Source of the DNA: Cerrena zonata
Taxonomy: Eukaryota; Basidiomycota; Agaricomycetes; Polyporales; Cerrenaceae
NCBI GenBank assembly: GCA_038087015.1
Contig: JASBNA010000025.1
Span: forward strand, 62,001-126,000
DNA: 64,000 nucleotides
Direction: 5' to 3'
In this document: positions 47,301 through 57,681 of the stretch, piece after piece
Numbering within the stretch: the stretch's first letter is position 1
How the letters are laid out: every line of letters starts with the position of its first letter
The notes under the pieces: model-generated
Databases searched by the model: none
Told to the model about the DNA's origin: nothing
Seen by the model: only the letters and a program-made list of their open reading frames with translations
Position numbers and translations under genes: made by a program

Positions 47301-47364
47301 ACAAGTTCGTGCGCCTTCGCCTGAAAAGTTGCAGAAGCGAAAGAAATCATACAAAACATTGTAA

Positions 47365-48001
47365 AACTTACGAGTAGATTATATCGGTAGCTATTGATAT
47401 TGGTTAGTTGGGTCACCTAAGTGAGTGCAAGAATGATAAACACGATACATACCTATCGCACCCACCTCCACCTCTGCCCTGTATCATCACCATCTATCAT
47501 GATCATATCCCATACGAAAGGAGCAAGTATAAACATATAAATAAGAAAATAAGGAACGGCCGATGCGGGGGTGTTAGTATTCCAGACGATTGAGAGGGGT
47601 ATAGTGAAAACGGGTTGAATATACATGGGCCAGTGACAGTCCATTTGCCGTCGAGGTTGTGTCAGAGCCCCATCGATGGATGAACACGCGAGGCAATGGG
47701 AGGATGATGAGGTTGGGGAATATAAAAAACCGTATGAGCATATCGGAGAACTTGTATGACTGAAATATGTTGGGTCATTAATAATGAGGAGAGAAAGAGT
47801 GTAGCGGGTAATAAACAAAAGCGGTAGAACCATAATAAATTGAGCAAGCTTGCACCAAAAAAGGGAGCATGGTTGGGCCGTTTCCAGGATGAATGAGGCA
47901 CCGATTCCACCAAGCGGAGTTATCGGGGAAACTCGCAAACACCCTCGTTGGGTCCAGTGAAAGACAGCGGCAAGCAGGCAAATTAATAAACAAACTTAGT
48001 T
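47365..48001. other. MULE internal spacer, nothing recognised
   Basis: About 640 bp between the transposase stop and the cyclin remnant. The minus-strand open frame 47453-47938 has no family features and looks like chance. Confidence 0.45.
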
Positions 48002-48970
48002 CTACCAATCAATCGGCTGGGCAAATGCCAGAAACTCTGTCTTTTGCTTCAACTTGACCTCGTCCAACATCGTCATCGGTACGCCAGCAGTGCCCACAAG
48101 AATGTCGAGGTTGTACTTGCTCTTCTCTGACGGCGACATGCGCTGCCTTGAAGGCTTTTGAGGCGCACCCGGAATGGATACAGATCGCTCTGGACAATCT
48201 TGGCGGTATGGTCTTCGCGGCCGGGAAGTGTTGGTGGCGAGCCAGACAAAGCGTGCGACGTCGAATTCGAGTGCTACGCCTCTAGCATATCGGGTGTTCC
48301 TAGAGAATTGCTCACGGGGGGATAGACAGTTGCGGGAGGTAGAGGGGCGACGAAAATAGGATGGTGATGAACAGGCTCTTTAGGCGGTGAAGTGGACACG
48401 GCTGGTGGTCAACCGCCAACAAAGGATAGAGGGTTCTAGGGAGTGCCATCATGAGTGTAGGGTGTCGTAGAGGGCATCGGTGTGGTGGCGGTTGTGGGTA
48501 GGTTGTAGGTAGGGTAGGGACTAGAGTCATAGAAGTCTTTGTGCACCTTTTGCTCGAATTCCTTCAGATGAGCAGGATCAACATTCAACTACCACTCTAG
48601 GTAACTATGCATCTCACTCTCCATCTGGTTTATCTCTCAGCAGGTGTCGTCACACATGACTTTGGAAGCGAGCATGAAGGTAGAGATAAAGAGACGATGG
48701 CCTGACAAGCTACAGGCGGCATGGAATCAGGCGTTTAGGTGTTGAGTTGAAGGAGAAAGAGGGCAGAAAAAGTGACGGATGAATGCAGTCTTGTCTGATG
48801 GAGGGCGGAAGCAATAAAGAGAGCTAACGGTGGACAAGGTGCTGAATGATTCGATGACAAGGGTGTTGGCAGCTCTGGGCATGCAAAAAGGTGGGTAACA
48901 AAGTGCGCCGATACTTTTGGGACATGTTCATGGCCGTAGTATGGGTCAGGCTGAATGAAAGAGGGTAATT
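48002..48970 (-). pseudogene. Decayed PCL/Pas1-type cyclin inside the MULE
   Basis: Remnant of a Pho85-type (PCL) cyclin, regulators of a cyclin-dependent kinase. In order on the minus strand: PDPYYGHEHVPKVSAHFVTH and LFACPELPTPLS (N-terminal cyclin box lead), ALFIASALHQTRLHSSVTFS, ALFLLQ, GHRLFISTFMLASKVMCDDT, EINQMESEMHSYLEW, LNVDPAHLKEFEQKVHKDFY and PYPTYNLP. In-frame stops and frame changes interrupt it: TGA before EINQ, TAG between LEW and LNVD, further stops near 48440, 48410 and 48282, plus a loss of the usual segment after CDDT. A tail, SPSEKSKYNLDILVGTAGVP, ends with a stop at 48002 and may belong to it or to a different fragment. Several stops fit C-to-T changes in Gln or Arg codons. 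Confidence 0.75.
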
Positions 48971-49653
48971 AGGGCTGGTGGTCGAGCACTACGTCACTTT
49001 CGGGGCTTACCATCTGGGACCGTTGGGTGTTGTGGTGTGATGAGGATGAGTTCTGGGACTACGAGATAGAGGGCTGAGAGTGATGGTGAGCGGGCATTTG
49101 CAAGGGGACCTTTCTGAAGGGAGAAGGATGGCGGCGAGTGTCGTTCGAGTACATGACGCCCATTGCTTCGGACTTTGAAATGAGGTGGGCGCTCGCACAT
49201 CAGTATGTTTTAATTCAATTTAAAGGCGGGGGATTGTTTTCTAAGAATTGAGGACCTTGATTATGTGTTATCTACATCATATGTAAGCTATACGTGAGGA
49301 GAAATTGAGTGTCAGACAACCACAGAGAAGGTGAGATGTAAAACTAAGGAGCCTAGCCTGAGTGAGTTCCATCATGATGTAAGTCCTCGGAGTACAACCA
49401 CATAACCAGCGAAATAAGGGTTCAAATGTAGATTGCCAAGAAGTATTTTATGTATAATTCGAAGTGGCTCTTGTGCCCAAATATTGGTACAGTACAGACA
49501 GGGAACAGAGAAGATAACATACATACACCTAGATATCAGTTTGATACGATATATTGATAATGAGAACATAGCAATAAACATATTCGCACCGGTTATGACG
49601 AGGGGAAGGAAAATGAAACAAGAAACTACAGTAGTCTATTGTCAGTCTGGTAG
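48971..49653. other. MULE internal spacer, nothing recognised
   Basis: About 680 bp; probably the decayed 5' part of the cyclin gene plus the 3' flank of the next gene. No supported open frame. Confidence 0.4.
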
Positions 49654-51172
49654 CTAATCCGAGACGGTGAGGTCAATGTCAGCTTGACGAGGGCGTTTTG
49701 AAGCACGACGACGAGCACGTGCGAGTGGACATTGAGTCAGCGGTGGAGATGCGGCATCCTGATAGATAGGATAAGGTCGGATGGGATTGTGACGTCGTGG
49801 ACGAGCAGGGCCAGGGCTCGTGATCCCAAGCTGAGAACGAAGAGGAAACCGGCTTGGACCAGGAGGCAATATACCGTCCTGGACAAGGACTCCATCAATT
49901 TCCGTAAATGTCGGAGAGGATTCCCTCGCAGAGTCAGAGGGGCAAATGTGCAGAGTATAATCCGCTCCCTGAAGCAGGGTAACACCAAAGTATTTCCCGC
50001 AGCCACTGCATTGACCCAATTGGGCCATTAGCTCGGGGAAACCTAGGCCATGGTTGATGTTGAACAAACGGCAGATAGTGTCAATGTTATCTTGAACGGT
50101 CATGAGTGGGGCATCACCCTGGGCAGGGGGGAGGGGTGGTATGTGGAGACGACTTGAATTGAGTACACGCTTGTCTACCAGACGGTCCGAGGATCGTAAG
50201 TTCATGGAATACTAGAGGTATTGATAGACTTACTTATAACATTCGGCGCTGGGGCTTTCCCACCACTACGAGGTGTCATGATAGACCCAAAGACATCGCT
50301 ACTGGGGGCAGGCGTACCTAGATGAGAAGTTAGTGATCCAATGACATGAGAAAGCATATGATGTACTGACCCTGGGATGGTCCAGCAACAGTTTGGTAGT
50401 CTCTCCACACTGTCAATGCCAACTGGTTTGGTGGAGCATCTATATCGGTGAATGGGTGCATGTTAGTAGTCATAACAGGCACTATATCAGGTACAATAAA
50501 TGCTTACCCTCAAAGTGCATTACCGGATAGAATGCTGTAGGATGCGGAGTCGTTCTATTCTTCAAAAGATCATTGAGGCTGACTGAAGGCATCGTTAATA
50601 TAACGTCAAAACTATCAAACAATGGAAGAAGAAACGTACTAAAGTACGAGCACCCACGGCGTCCATGAGGAAGCCAATTGTCACATCCAAGACAGACGTG
50701 TCCCTTAGCGACCCCAGTGGTCGAAACAAAGATGCGCAAGGGTATCTTTACGCCGCCATTATCAAGCAAGCACCAGCAGGACGTAGACCTCAGCCAGTTA
50801 TGGGACGCAGTGTATTCTGGGAGCTCATTGAGCAGAATAGGAATGCCGTCGACGTCACATGGTCTATGGGAAAACATCATTAACAGAGTAAATAGTAGAG
50901 AAAATCATAAATACTTACAAGTTTACAGTTTCGAAACCCTGTGGGTAGCTAAAGGAAAGAACGGTGAGCTCCTTCCTGAGAACGTGCTTAAGTAGCACAT
51001 TTCTCTCGTCAAACCATGCAGGACGAGCACCAAGGGACTCAGATAGAGGAGTCGTGCGAGTATGACGAGTACGACGAATAGCAGATGTGGGAGAGGCAGT
51101 AGAAGCAGCCGACTTGAAGGAAGGGGTCGAAGATGCTCGGGATAGAGGAGTAGGCTTGGATGGGGAAGACAT
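49654..51172 (-). CDS. Unknown cargo protein with two cysteine motifs
   Basis: Not recognised. The start MSSPSKPTPLSRASSTPSFK begins a Ser/Thr/Arg-rich disordered N-terminus. Conserved-looking blocks follow: PAWFDERNVLLKHVLRKELT, ELPEYTASHNWLRSTSCWCL, LDNGGVKIPLRIFVSTTGVA, then a first Cys motif GHVCLGCDNWLPHGRRGC. A second Cys motif reads LMAQLGQCSGCGKYFGVTLL followed by LHICPSD. The tail is basic (ARARRRASKRPRQADID) and ends LTVSD. Five or so introns were placed by frame. CxxC pairs plus a basic tail suggest nucleic-acid binding (inference). It lies between the MULE transposase and the right MULE end, so it is a candidate passenger or accessory gene. Confidence 0.55.
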
Positions 51173-51349
51173 GATAGGAAAGGACACCAGTGTTGGTGAT
51201 GGGGACTTTGTCGTCAAACCAGCTCACCTTTTATACCTCTTAACATATCCCTCCACTGACTTGTCGGAATTTTTCTCAACTGCAACGATGAGGTTCAAAG
51301 AAATATCAGTTCCATTTCGGTCTTGACAGGTCGTTGAACTAATATCGAA

Positions 51350-51369
51350 GCCATGCCTCGAGGCATGGC
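51350..51369. repeat. Perfect 20-bp palindrome
   Basis: GCCATGCCTC followed immediately by its exact complement. The sequence ATGGCACGAGGCA just after repeats half of it. It lies in the right arm of the MULE, about 200 bp inside the terminal repeat. Confidence 0.9.
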
Positions 51370-51565
51370 ACGAGGCAACTACCAATAATGCCAGTAATTA
51401 TTCCAAAAAATAACAATGAAAACTCAACCTTTCATTGTCAATCTCGAATGGGAATATACACAGGGGGTGATGGCGTAACGCCACAGAACGCATGAGGAGG
51501 AAGGAGAAGCATCACCACTCCGACAGCTGTCAGATCCTCTCTGTCAGTTCAACACGTGCTGTCTA

Positions 51566-51601
51566 CGTCATTCTTTGGGACGGCCGACTACTCCAAAAGG
51601 A
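51566..51601 (-). repeat. Right terminal inverted repeat and target duplication of the MULE
   Basis: The repeat ends ...GGCCGACTACTCC at 51594, followed directly by AAAAGGA (51595-51601), the same 7 bases as before the left end. Confidence 0.85.
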
Positions 51602-52226
51602 GCCTCTAACCGTGATCGTTCTGAGATTCGCACCCACCCTTCCTTCACTCTCGTCATATACTTGCCATGATAACTTTGTGTCTGGTCAGCTCGGTAATAA
51701 GATAACATTTCGGGCCGTCTAAGGAATCATTAATCAGTTCAAATGCAACTCACATGGCTCCTATTGGCACCTTTACCTCTGCCCGATGACCTGTTATGAT
51801 TCTGGAATGTAAATCACATTCTGCCCAGCTTGTGTCTGTTGCGATCCCTGCATCTTCCCTTTCATTTGCAAGTTGCCTCAAGTGTTTCTATCACCGAGCT
51901 TGTCTACGATGACTCAAGTGCAAGTGAAACCCGGATTTGACTTCCCATACTCCAGAGTTGGTCTCACCGAAACTTGACGTACTGTACAACATACTACCCA
52001 AAACTGTAGATTTCTCGCACAGTTTATCCCGCAAGAAACCAACACCTACTGAAGATTCTTGCTTGTGCTTTCGCGGAATATGCTTCTGTGCGCCCTGCTC
52101 CACATGATGCGTCGTGTCAGACGACCCCGCACTCGACTTTCGACGGCCCGCACATCATGCTATATAATACTGCGCCCAGGTCACGAGCATTGTAACACAC
52201 TCTATCGTGCAGCGTAGACGTTAACA
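51602..52226. promoter_or_regulatory. Upstream region of the alpha-galactosidase gene with TATA box
   Basis: About 620 bp. TATATAATA at 52161-52169 lies about 60 bp before the ATG and is a plausible core promoter. No gene seen. Confidence 0.55.
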
Positions 52227-54569
52227 ATGCATCCCTTGAACTTCAATCCTGCTTTTACGTCGTTGTTGGGCCTCGTATACTTGTTACCTTATACCGTCGC
52301 ATTGGATAATGGTATAGGCAGAACACCGTCGATGGGATGGAACCCTTATAATGTTTTCTTGTATGTCTCATTCATTCTATATCTCATTCTTGGATCAGGT
52401 TAACGTATACTTATAGATGTGACACAAACGAGGCTCAATACCATACGGCAGCACAAAATCTTGTCAATAATGGTCTCAATAGCCTTGGATACCAATATTT
52501 CATGTTGTATGTCCTCACGACGATGTATAAACCAAAGAATTGTCTTGATTTATGTCATTCTTTAGAGATTGTGGCTGGCAAGGATTGCAACGAAATGCTA
52601 CAGGTGGTTTCACGTGGGATACTACTCGTCTTCCTTCCGGTGTCCCTGCTTTGGCGTCTTTTGTTCATGGTTTAGGATTGAAATTTGGTGTTTATAGCGA
52701 TGCGTACGCCCCTCCTTTTGTTTTATTCTATGCTACAGATAATCGTTAACCTACCGGGCTCTTCAGGGGTTATTTCTCTTGTGATTTCGTAGGAGGCTCC
52801 GCTCATTGGCTCGGAAGTTTGGGAAACGAAACGATTGACGCTGCAACATTTGGTGAATGGGGGATGGACTACCTTAAAGTAAACATTTTTCATCCTTCAT
52901 TTATGCGACTATCTCTCTAATCACAAATTACTTATGTTCTAGTACGACAATTGTTACGCCGTAAGTCCAACCGACTTTGTCAATTACAACCCACCAATCC
53001 AACTCCAAGTATGTATTTCTTTCCTACCGACTTCATCTGTCTTTAACCTTCCCCTCAAACAAGCCTCACTACGAAGCGATGCGCGACGCTCTTGCACGTA
53101 TCAACCGACCAGTCGTGTACTCCATCTGTAACTGGGGAGTCCAAGATACCGCCCGGTGGGCGGGACCAATAGGTAACTCCTGGAGAATCTCGTACGTACT
53201 CGGCTTTTCTCATCCGCTTTTCCCTATGCCATATCCGCCCTATTTTATTCCTCCTCGACACATTACATATTAAATATATTCACTAACACTCACTTCATAG
53301 AAACGACATCGGCCCTCCGAACAACTGGAACAACATCATCCGAATCATCAACCAAGTCGTCCCCATTACACAATTCGCCAAACCCGGTGCATTCAACGAT
53401 CTTGATATGCTTGAAGTTGGGAACTCAGGAATGACGGTGGCTGAGCAGGAGACTCATTTCGCATTTTGGGCTGCGGCAAAGTGAGATTTGACCTTTTCTT
53501 TCGCGGTGTACGGTGATAGATCTTGTGCCGTCTAGGTCTCCGTTATTGATCTCGACGGATTTAACGAACCCTGCGCAAGCGACGTTAGATATTTTGAAGA
53601 ATACTCGTCTTATCGCTGTTAACGTGAGTTTGGAAGTTGACGCTATGTCGAAGATGGCCTAACGCTGATCGACTTGATCTGATAGCAAGACCGCCTCGGA
53701 GCCTCCATCGCGTTCAAGCGACGTTACACCAATGACCACGATGTTTGGGCAGGACCTCTAGCAGATGGATCTACCGTCGCAGGTACGCCCCGATTCCCCT
53801 AATATAAGCTGTATTCGTATGAAATCGACTTTCTTTTAGTTATCATTAACTGGGTTAACTCCTCTCGCTCTTTGACCGTCGACCTTGGAGACATCGGTAT
53901 CACTTCGGGTATAGCGACGGACCTATGGACTGGTTCCTCTTTAGGTACGCTCAGAAACACGTACGTCTCCTTCTTTCTGTCCGTTTTATCCATCTCATTA
54001 TACATACGTCCATTTCCAGATACACAGCGACCGTCCCTGCGCACGGTTCTCTTGTCCTCAAACTGACTAATACAACGCCCTTCAGACTTCCATCATTTAC
54101 GTACTATCCCACCTCCTCTCCATCTACGTCTCTATCTGGCGGTGCTGCCTTCCGAACAGTCAACTCTACAATCAGCGTCGCAGGGAACGTCGGGAATGGT
54201 GGGAGTGTTACTCTCACCGGACTCGACGGTGGCTCGGGAGGAACGAAGTTGGTGTCGATTGATTATATCAATGCGGACTTCACGATGACGAACACGGCGT
54301 GTTCAAATTGTCGGAATGCGATCGTTAGTGTGAATGGGGGTGTAGGGCAGACGGTACAGATGCCTCTGTCTGGTCAGGTACGTTGCACTTTGCACTTTTG
54401 TTTGTTTGGAGGATGACTAAAGTTGATTTCGGGGTAGAGTTGGGACATTGTGTACTCGGGATACCTCGTCTCTCTCTCTGGGTTCGTCTCTGGAAAGAAT
54501 AACACAATAACATTCTCGAATCCAAACGCTTGGACTCCAGATTTCTATCGTGTCGGAGTGGCGAATTGA
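52227..54569 (+). CDS. Alpha-galactosidase, glycoside hydrolase family 27
   Basis: Secreted enzyme that removes terminal alpha-1,6-galactose from melibiose, raffinose or galactomannan. A signal peptide (MHPLNFNPAFTSLLGLVYLL, cleaved near ALDNG) is followed by the GH27 opening RTPSMGWNPYN. Catalytic features: nucleophile Asp in LKYDNCY (about residue 160) and acid/base Asp in SWRISNDIGPP (about residue 225). Supporting blocks are YQYFMLDCGW, KFGVYSDAG, FAKPGAFNDLDMLEVGNSGM and SPLLISTDL. The C-terminal beta domain has VIINWVNSSRSLTVDLGDIG and then a CBM35-like module (NSTISVAGNVGNGGSVTLTG, VSIDYINADFTMTN, TFSNPNAWTPDFYRVGVAN). About 12 introns of 45-75 nt. Ends at 54569 and appears intact. Confidence 0.94.
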
Positions 54570-56166
54570 TTGAGAAGATGGCTAACACCCTCATTCTTGG
54601 TTTTAACGTAATCCACGCCCGGTGAAGAGAACTGTAATGATACCACTTCGTTTTTTTCTCACCGAGAACAATTGCCGTTGTCACCTTCGCAATGTAACTA
54701 CTGCAATCGCGCAATCAGGATCAGCTAGTAACTTACGACATATATAACGGAGGCATTGGATGGTCGCCATGACGTGATGTGAGTTCAAGGTCTTTATCGG
54801 GGGAGTTCGACATCTTAGAACATTTTGTATCCATGCAACTTCGAAGGGAGTAACTCTACTGGCATGCCACGCAGAATCGGAAGGTCGGCGAGGAACTCCC
54901 TGATACTGATGGATAACTCTATGATTTATAACGACCTAATCTCAAGTGTGACGAGGATTGTTGGGTCACATACTCGTGTTTGTAAGCTCATGCTGTTTGA
55001 TTTAGGTGTCGTTGAAGAGCTCAAGATTGTGCTTCTAGGTATAAAGTAGGAATCTATGGAATGGCCGCAGATGCAATGCGATGTATCACCTATTTCTAAC
55101 GATATATATTACTGCTATCAACAACTCGCTGGGATGCTAATCGCAGCGCTGTGTCTGATTATGAAAGGCCTTTACTTGTGACTCCATGCGAATGACATCA
55201 AGAACATCTCAAAAAACCTGTTGTGATATGTTCTCCGCTGATCTCAACGTTGCATCAACACATCGTCAACATCTTTGTTCAAAAAATGTGGTCTGTTCGT
55301 CTCCATTGTATCATATCACAACTCGACCATCGTGAATATAACCATGTGTTTCATTCACTATCTTTGGATCTTACTCCTTGCATCTCCGTGATTCTTGATT
55401 GATTATTCTTTTTTAGTGTTCTGTCTTCGGTATACTGAAAGTACAAGAATAATTTGTAACCATTACTTTGATGTGTTTGCCGCTTCTCTGACTGCGGGCG
55501 ATGCGATCGATCTTCTTCACCAACCCTCGGCCTATGCATTGCAATGGCGAGAAGGTCTATCGATCAAACCGTCAATACTTATGCCGGATATTGTTTATGA
55601 AAAAAACTAACCAACTGAAATAGTGAACGTCGGCATCCTGAATGCTAGGATATCAGCCAATCGGCCAAAGAGGATCAGGTAGACAAATAAGAGAATCTCA
55701 ATATCACTTTCTAGTTCATTTCGCTTTGACTCGCACATTTTCAAAGCTATGCGATAAGAGGCAATTTGTTTATTATCAGAGATGCCCTTGCAGTTGGCGA
55801 GAAAGAAAGCAACGCAGAACATTTCCGGCCCACGAACTTCGCAGCCAGCTCCATCCATGCACCATCCAAAGCCTAAGAAAAACGGAAAGGAAAAGATACA
55901 AGACGTTGTAGTTGCATCCCTGATCCTTTTCGTCTCGGCATCCGAATCTGCCAGTCACATGGCAGTTGATCGATCTCGACTCCTTTTTCAGCATCATCTC
56001 GCGTTCTGTAAAAGAAAGAATAAAGGTTATTTCAGAAAATGACGAAGAAAACAAGAATTCACCGACCTCACACCTCTCCCCCTTTTTGCGGGTTGTGGAA
56101 GAAGTCGTTGAGAAGGCTTAAAAGTAGGGGTAGTAGAAAGGATGTGGATGGAGTCGAGAATATGAA
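54570..56166. other. Convergent intergenic region without a supported gene
   Basis: About 1.6 kb between the 3' ends of the galactosidase (+) and the cold-shock gene (-). Open frames at 54825, 55395, 55642 and 55776 overlap in several frames without family features. Confidence 0.45.
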
Positions 56167-56376
56167 TCAGGCGGCTTGCACTTCCTCGGCTTGAGGTCCC
56201 TTTTGACCCTGACCGACGATGAAGGTCACCTTCTGTCCCTCCTGCAGTGTCTTGAAGCCAGCACCTTGAATGGCGCTGAAGTGCACGAAGATATCGGAGC
56301 CGCTTTCTGGGGTGACGAAGCCGAAGCCTTTGGTTTCATTGAACCATTTGACTACACCGGTCTGACGTTGAGACAT
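56167..56376 (-). CDS. CspA-type cold-shock domain protein (69 aa)
   Basis: Single-stranded nucleic-acid-binding protein made of one five-strand cold-shock domain. The start [20 protein letters not shown] gives the typical GxVKWFN opening; RNP1 is KGFGFV and RNP2 is DIFVHFSAI. It ends [16 protein letters not shown]. One exon, no introns, and exactly the size of bacterial CspA proteins, unlike most fungal cold-shock-domain proteins, which carry the domain inside larger proteins. An Ala/Gln C-terminal tail is as in bacterial homologues. Likely an RNA chaperone. Horizontal transfer from bacteria is possible; alternatively contamination, which is unlikely because clear fungal genes flank it. The 350 bp before it (56377-56730) hold nothing recognised. 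Confidence 0.93.
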   Translation of the reverse strand: MSQRQTGVVKWFNETKGFGFVTPESGSDIFVHFSAIQGAGFKTLQEGQKVTFIVGQGQKGPQAEEVQAA

Positions 56377-56730
56377 GTTTGAAGATATCGGTTACCACGC
56401 AAGGGTTGAGATTGGCTTTTGGCTGGTAGTTGTTGGTAGAACGACGAAGTAGAGTTTTAGGAAGACTCATCGCGAGATCAGCGATCAATCGAGGTTTGTT
56501 TACATCTGTTTGTAGCGAGCAGAACTTCTTCGCTTCGGTGCCGTGCTGCCAAACTTATGATATACACGGAGACAAGACATAGGTATTCATCGCCTGGTAT
56601 ATTTGTATAAAAAAATAGATCCACCACGCCTGGAATGTATCATTAAATAAACTCCGAGTCTGAATCAAAGTCCGTGATTATAATTTGGAGGATGATGCGA
56701 TGTTATACTGTATAGAGAACGACCGTACCC

Positions 56731-57681
56731 TTATGGCGAGATTTTACGAGGATATCCCTCCGCCCAAGCCGTTTCTAATGCATTAAAAGCATCCTCCTCA
56801 GACGGATACCCGGTATAAACTGCACCAGGGACACCAAGGACAAAGTCCGCGCAGTCCAACCTAAATGCACCAATCGGTCAACCGATAACTCCCTCCATTC
56901 GCGTAGAAATATACCAATCATAAAATATGCCAATAAATCGCCCGCGAAAAACCACAATGCAGCGGCACCTGCTATTCGCGGGTGAGATATTTCGGGCATA
57001 AGGAGGGATTAGGATATTATAACGGGCTATGAGAAGTTGGATTCATCATAATTCGTGAAGGCGTGTAAGTATTTACCGTTCTGTACAGCACGTTCTGTGG
57101 ATACACGTACGGCACCTCGAGCGAGGGTTCGATCATATGCTGCTTGTGCAGTTTCCAGGGACGCATAAGATCTGTGCACCGCACGAGAAATTCCATTCGT
57201 TTCATCCCGAGCTTCTTCCCTGTTGTCGTAACCAAGTAATTATCTATAACAGTCTTACCGAATAACATAATGACTGTACCATGTCTGGAAGACTCCAACA
57301 TGGCGTCCAACAGTTACAGCATAAAATTGCGGGGGCCTTTTTAGGGCCCGCCTTGCATAATAAGAGCTTGGTGAGTGGATAACGTCACCAGGAGCATAGA
57401 AGGGAAATACGGCCAAGTTACTTGCAGATTCCGCATCGGTCTCCCTGTAAAATATCGGTCAGGTCATACCAGCATCGTCAGAGTACAACAAAAATTGCCT
57501 CTGTGGAGGGGTATCATCCTGGTGACCGGCTTCTTCGTTGTCAGCTCTCGTCAACGAGAGTGACGCAAGGAAATCTGATAATACGTCAGTGTCTGATCGT
57601 CCAGGTGATTCAGGGAATGTGCCGGGAAGAGTTGTAGTCTGAGGAGAGGGAGGGCGATCAGGAGCGTTGGCAGAATCCATT
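56731..57681 (-). CDS. Protein with two RNase H1 N-terminal (viroplasmin-fold) domains
   Basis: The family's small N-terminal domain of eukaryotic RNase H1 binds RNA/DNA hybrids; here it occurs twice without an RNase H catalytic domain. The start MDSANAPDRPPSPQTTTLPG begins a Pro/Ser-rich N-terminus with SDTDVLSDFLASLSLTRAD. Module 1 reads PPQFYAVTVGRHVGVFQTWY, EEARDETNGISRAVHRSYAS and LETAQAAYDRTLARGAVRV. Module 2 reads CIVVFRGRFIGIFYDW, LDCADFVLGVPGAVYTGYPS and EEDAFNALETAWAEGYPR, ending KISP at 56731. Four introns are inferred; the join between modules (near 57070-56950) is the least certain. Such proteins are common in Agaricomycetes and often associated with repeats. Cellular role unknown. 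Confidence 0.68.

Larger units (their letters stand above)
37938..47364 (+). pseudogene. MULE transposase with SWIM zinc finger, interrupted by Plavaka B
   Basis: Mutator-family DDE transposase. Left part (37938-38213): MATSHTSAPSLSGMQWDDRK and FNDVALYCTEAQREAIRK, ending HGPNGCRV at the insertion. Right part (44317-47364): AKVFPETPLGQAAAAAFLSE, then the N-terminal domain, then the MULE catalytic core. Core blocks are KKQVVIDGTFGLCSSRLLLW (first Asp), YVAITDTDTRERGALIL (second Asp), LCKFHVRQCWTNKRKHLLP and NHLEALNGSLKKKY. The SWIM finger reads CTCPDFLVRRIGACKHLRAY (CxC...CxH). An acidic tract and a Lys/Arg tail end at 47364. Splicing near 44467-44551 does not join cleanly in frame, so a further small defect is possible. 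The presumed start codon is split from the next exon by an intron. Confidence 0.8.
37110..51594 (+). mobile_element. Large Mutator-like element (MULE) with cargo, 14.5 kb including a nested Plavaka
   Basis: Bounded by 29-bp inverted repeats (37110-37138 and 51566-51594; 27 of 29 identical) and flanked by a direct repeat AAAAGGA(G) (37103-37109/10 and 51595-51601/2), which fits the 7-10 bp target duplication of Mutator elements. Contents in order: left arm without genes (37139-37937), MULE transposase (+) split by Plavaka B, a gene-free stretch (47365-48001), a decayed cyclin (-), an unknown two-zinc-motif gene (-), and a right arm with a 20-bp palindrome. Without Plavaka B the element is about 8.4 kb. 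The boundaries are seen directly; membership of all internal genes in one element is inferred from their position. Confidence 0.72.

Noticed and set aside
47453..47938. 161-codon minus-strand open frame inside the MULE
   Set aside because: No family features, Ser/Pro/Ile-rich chance-like composition and three overlapping frames open at once.
54570..56166. Several overlapping open frames of 60-160 codons
   Set aside because: Open on both strands in the same place, no motif and no consistent splice pattern; treated as noncoding.
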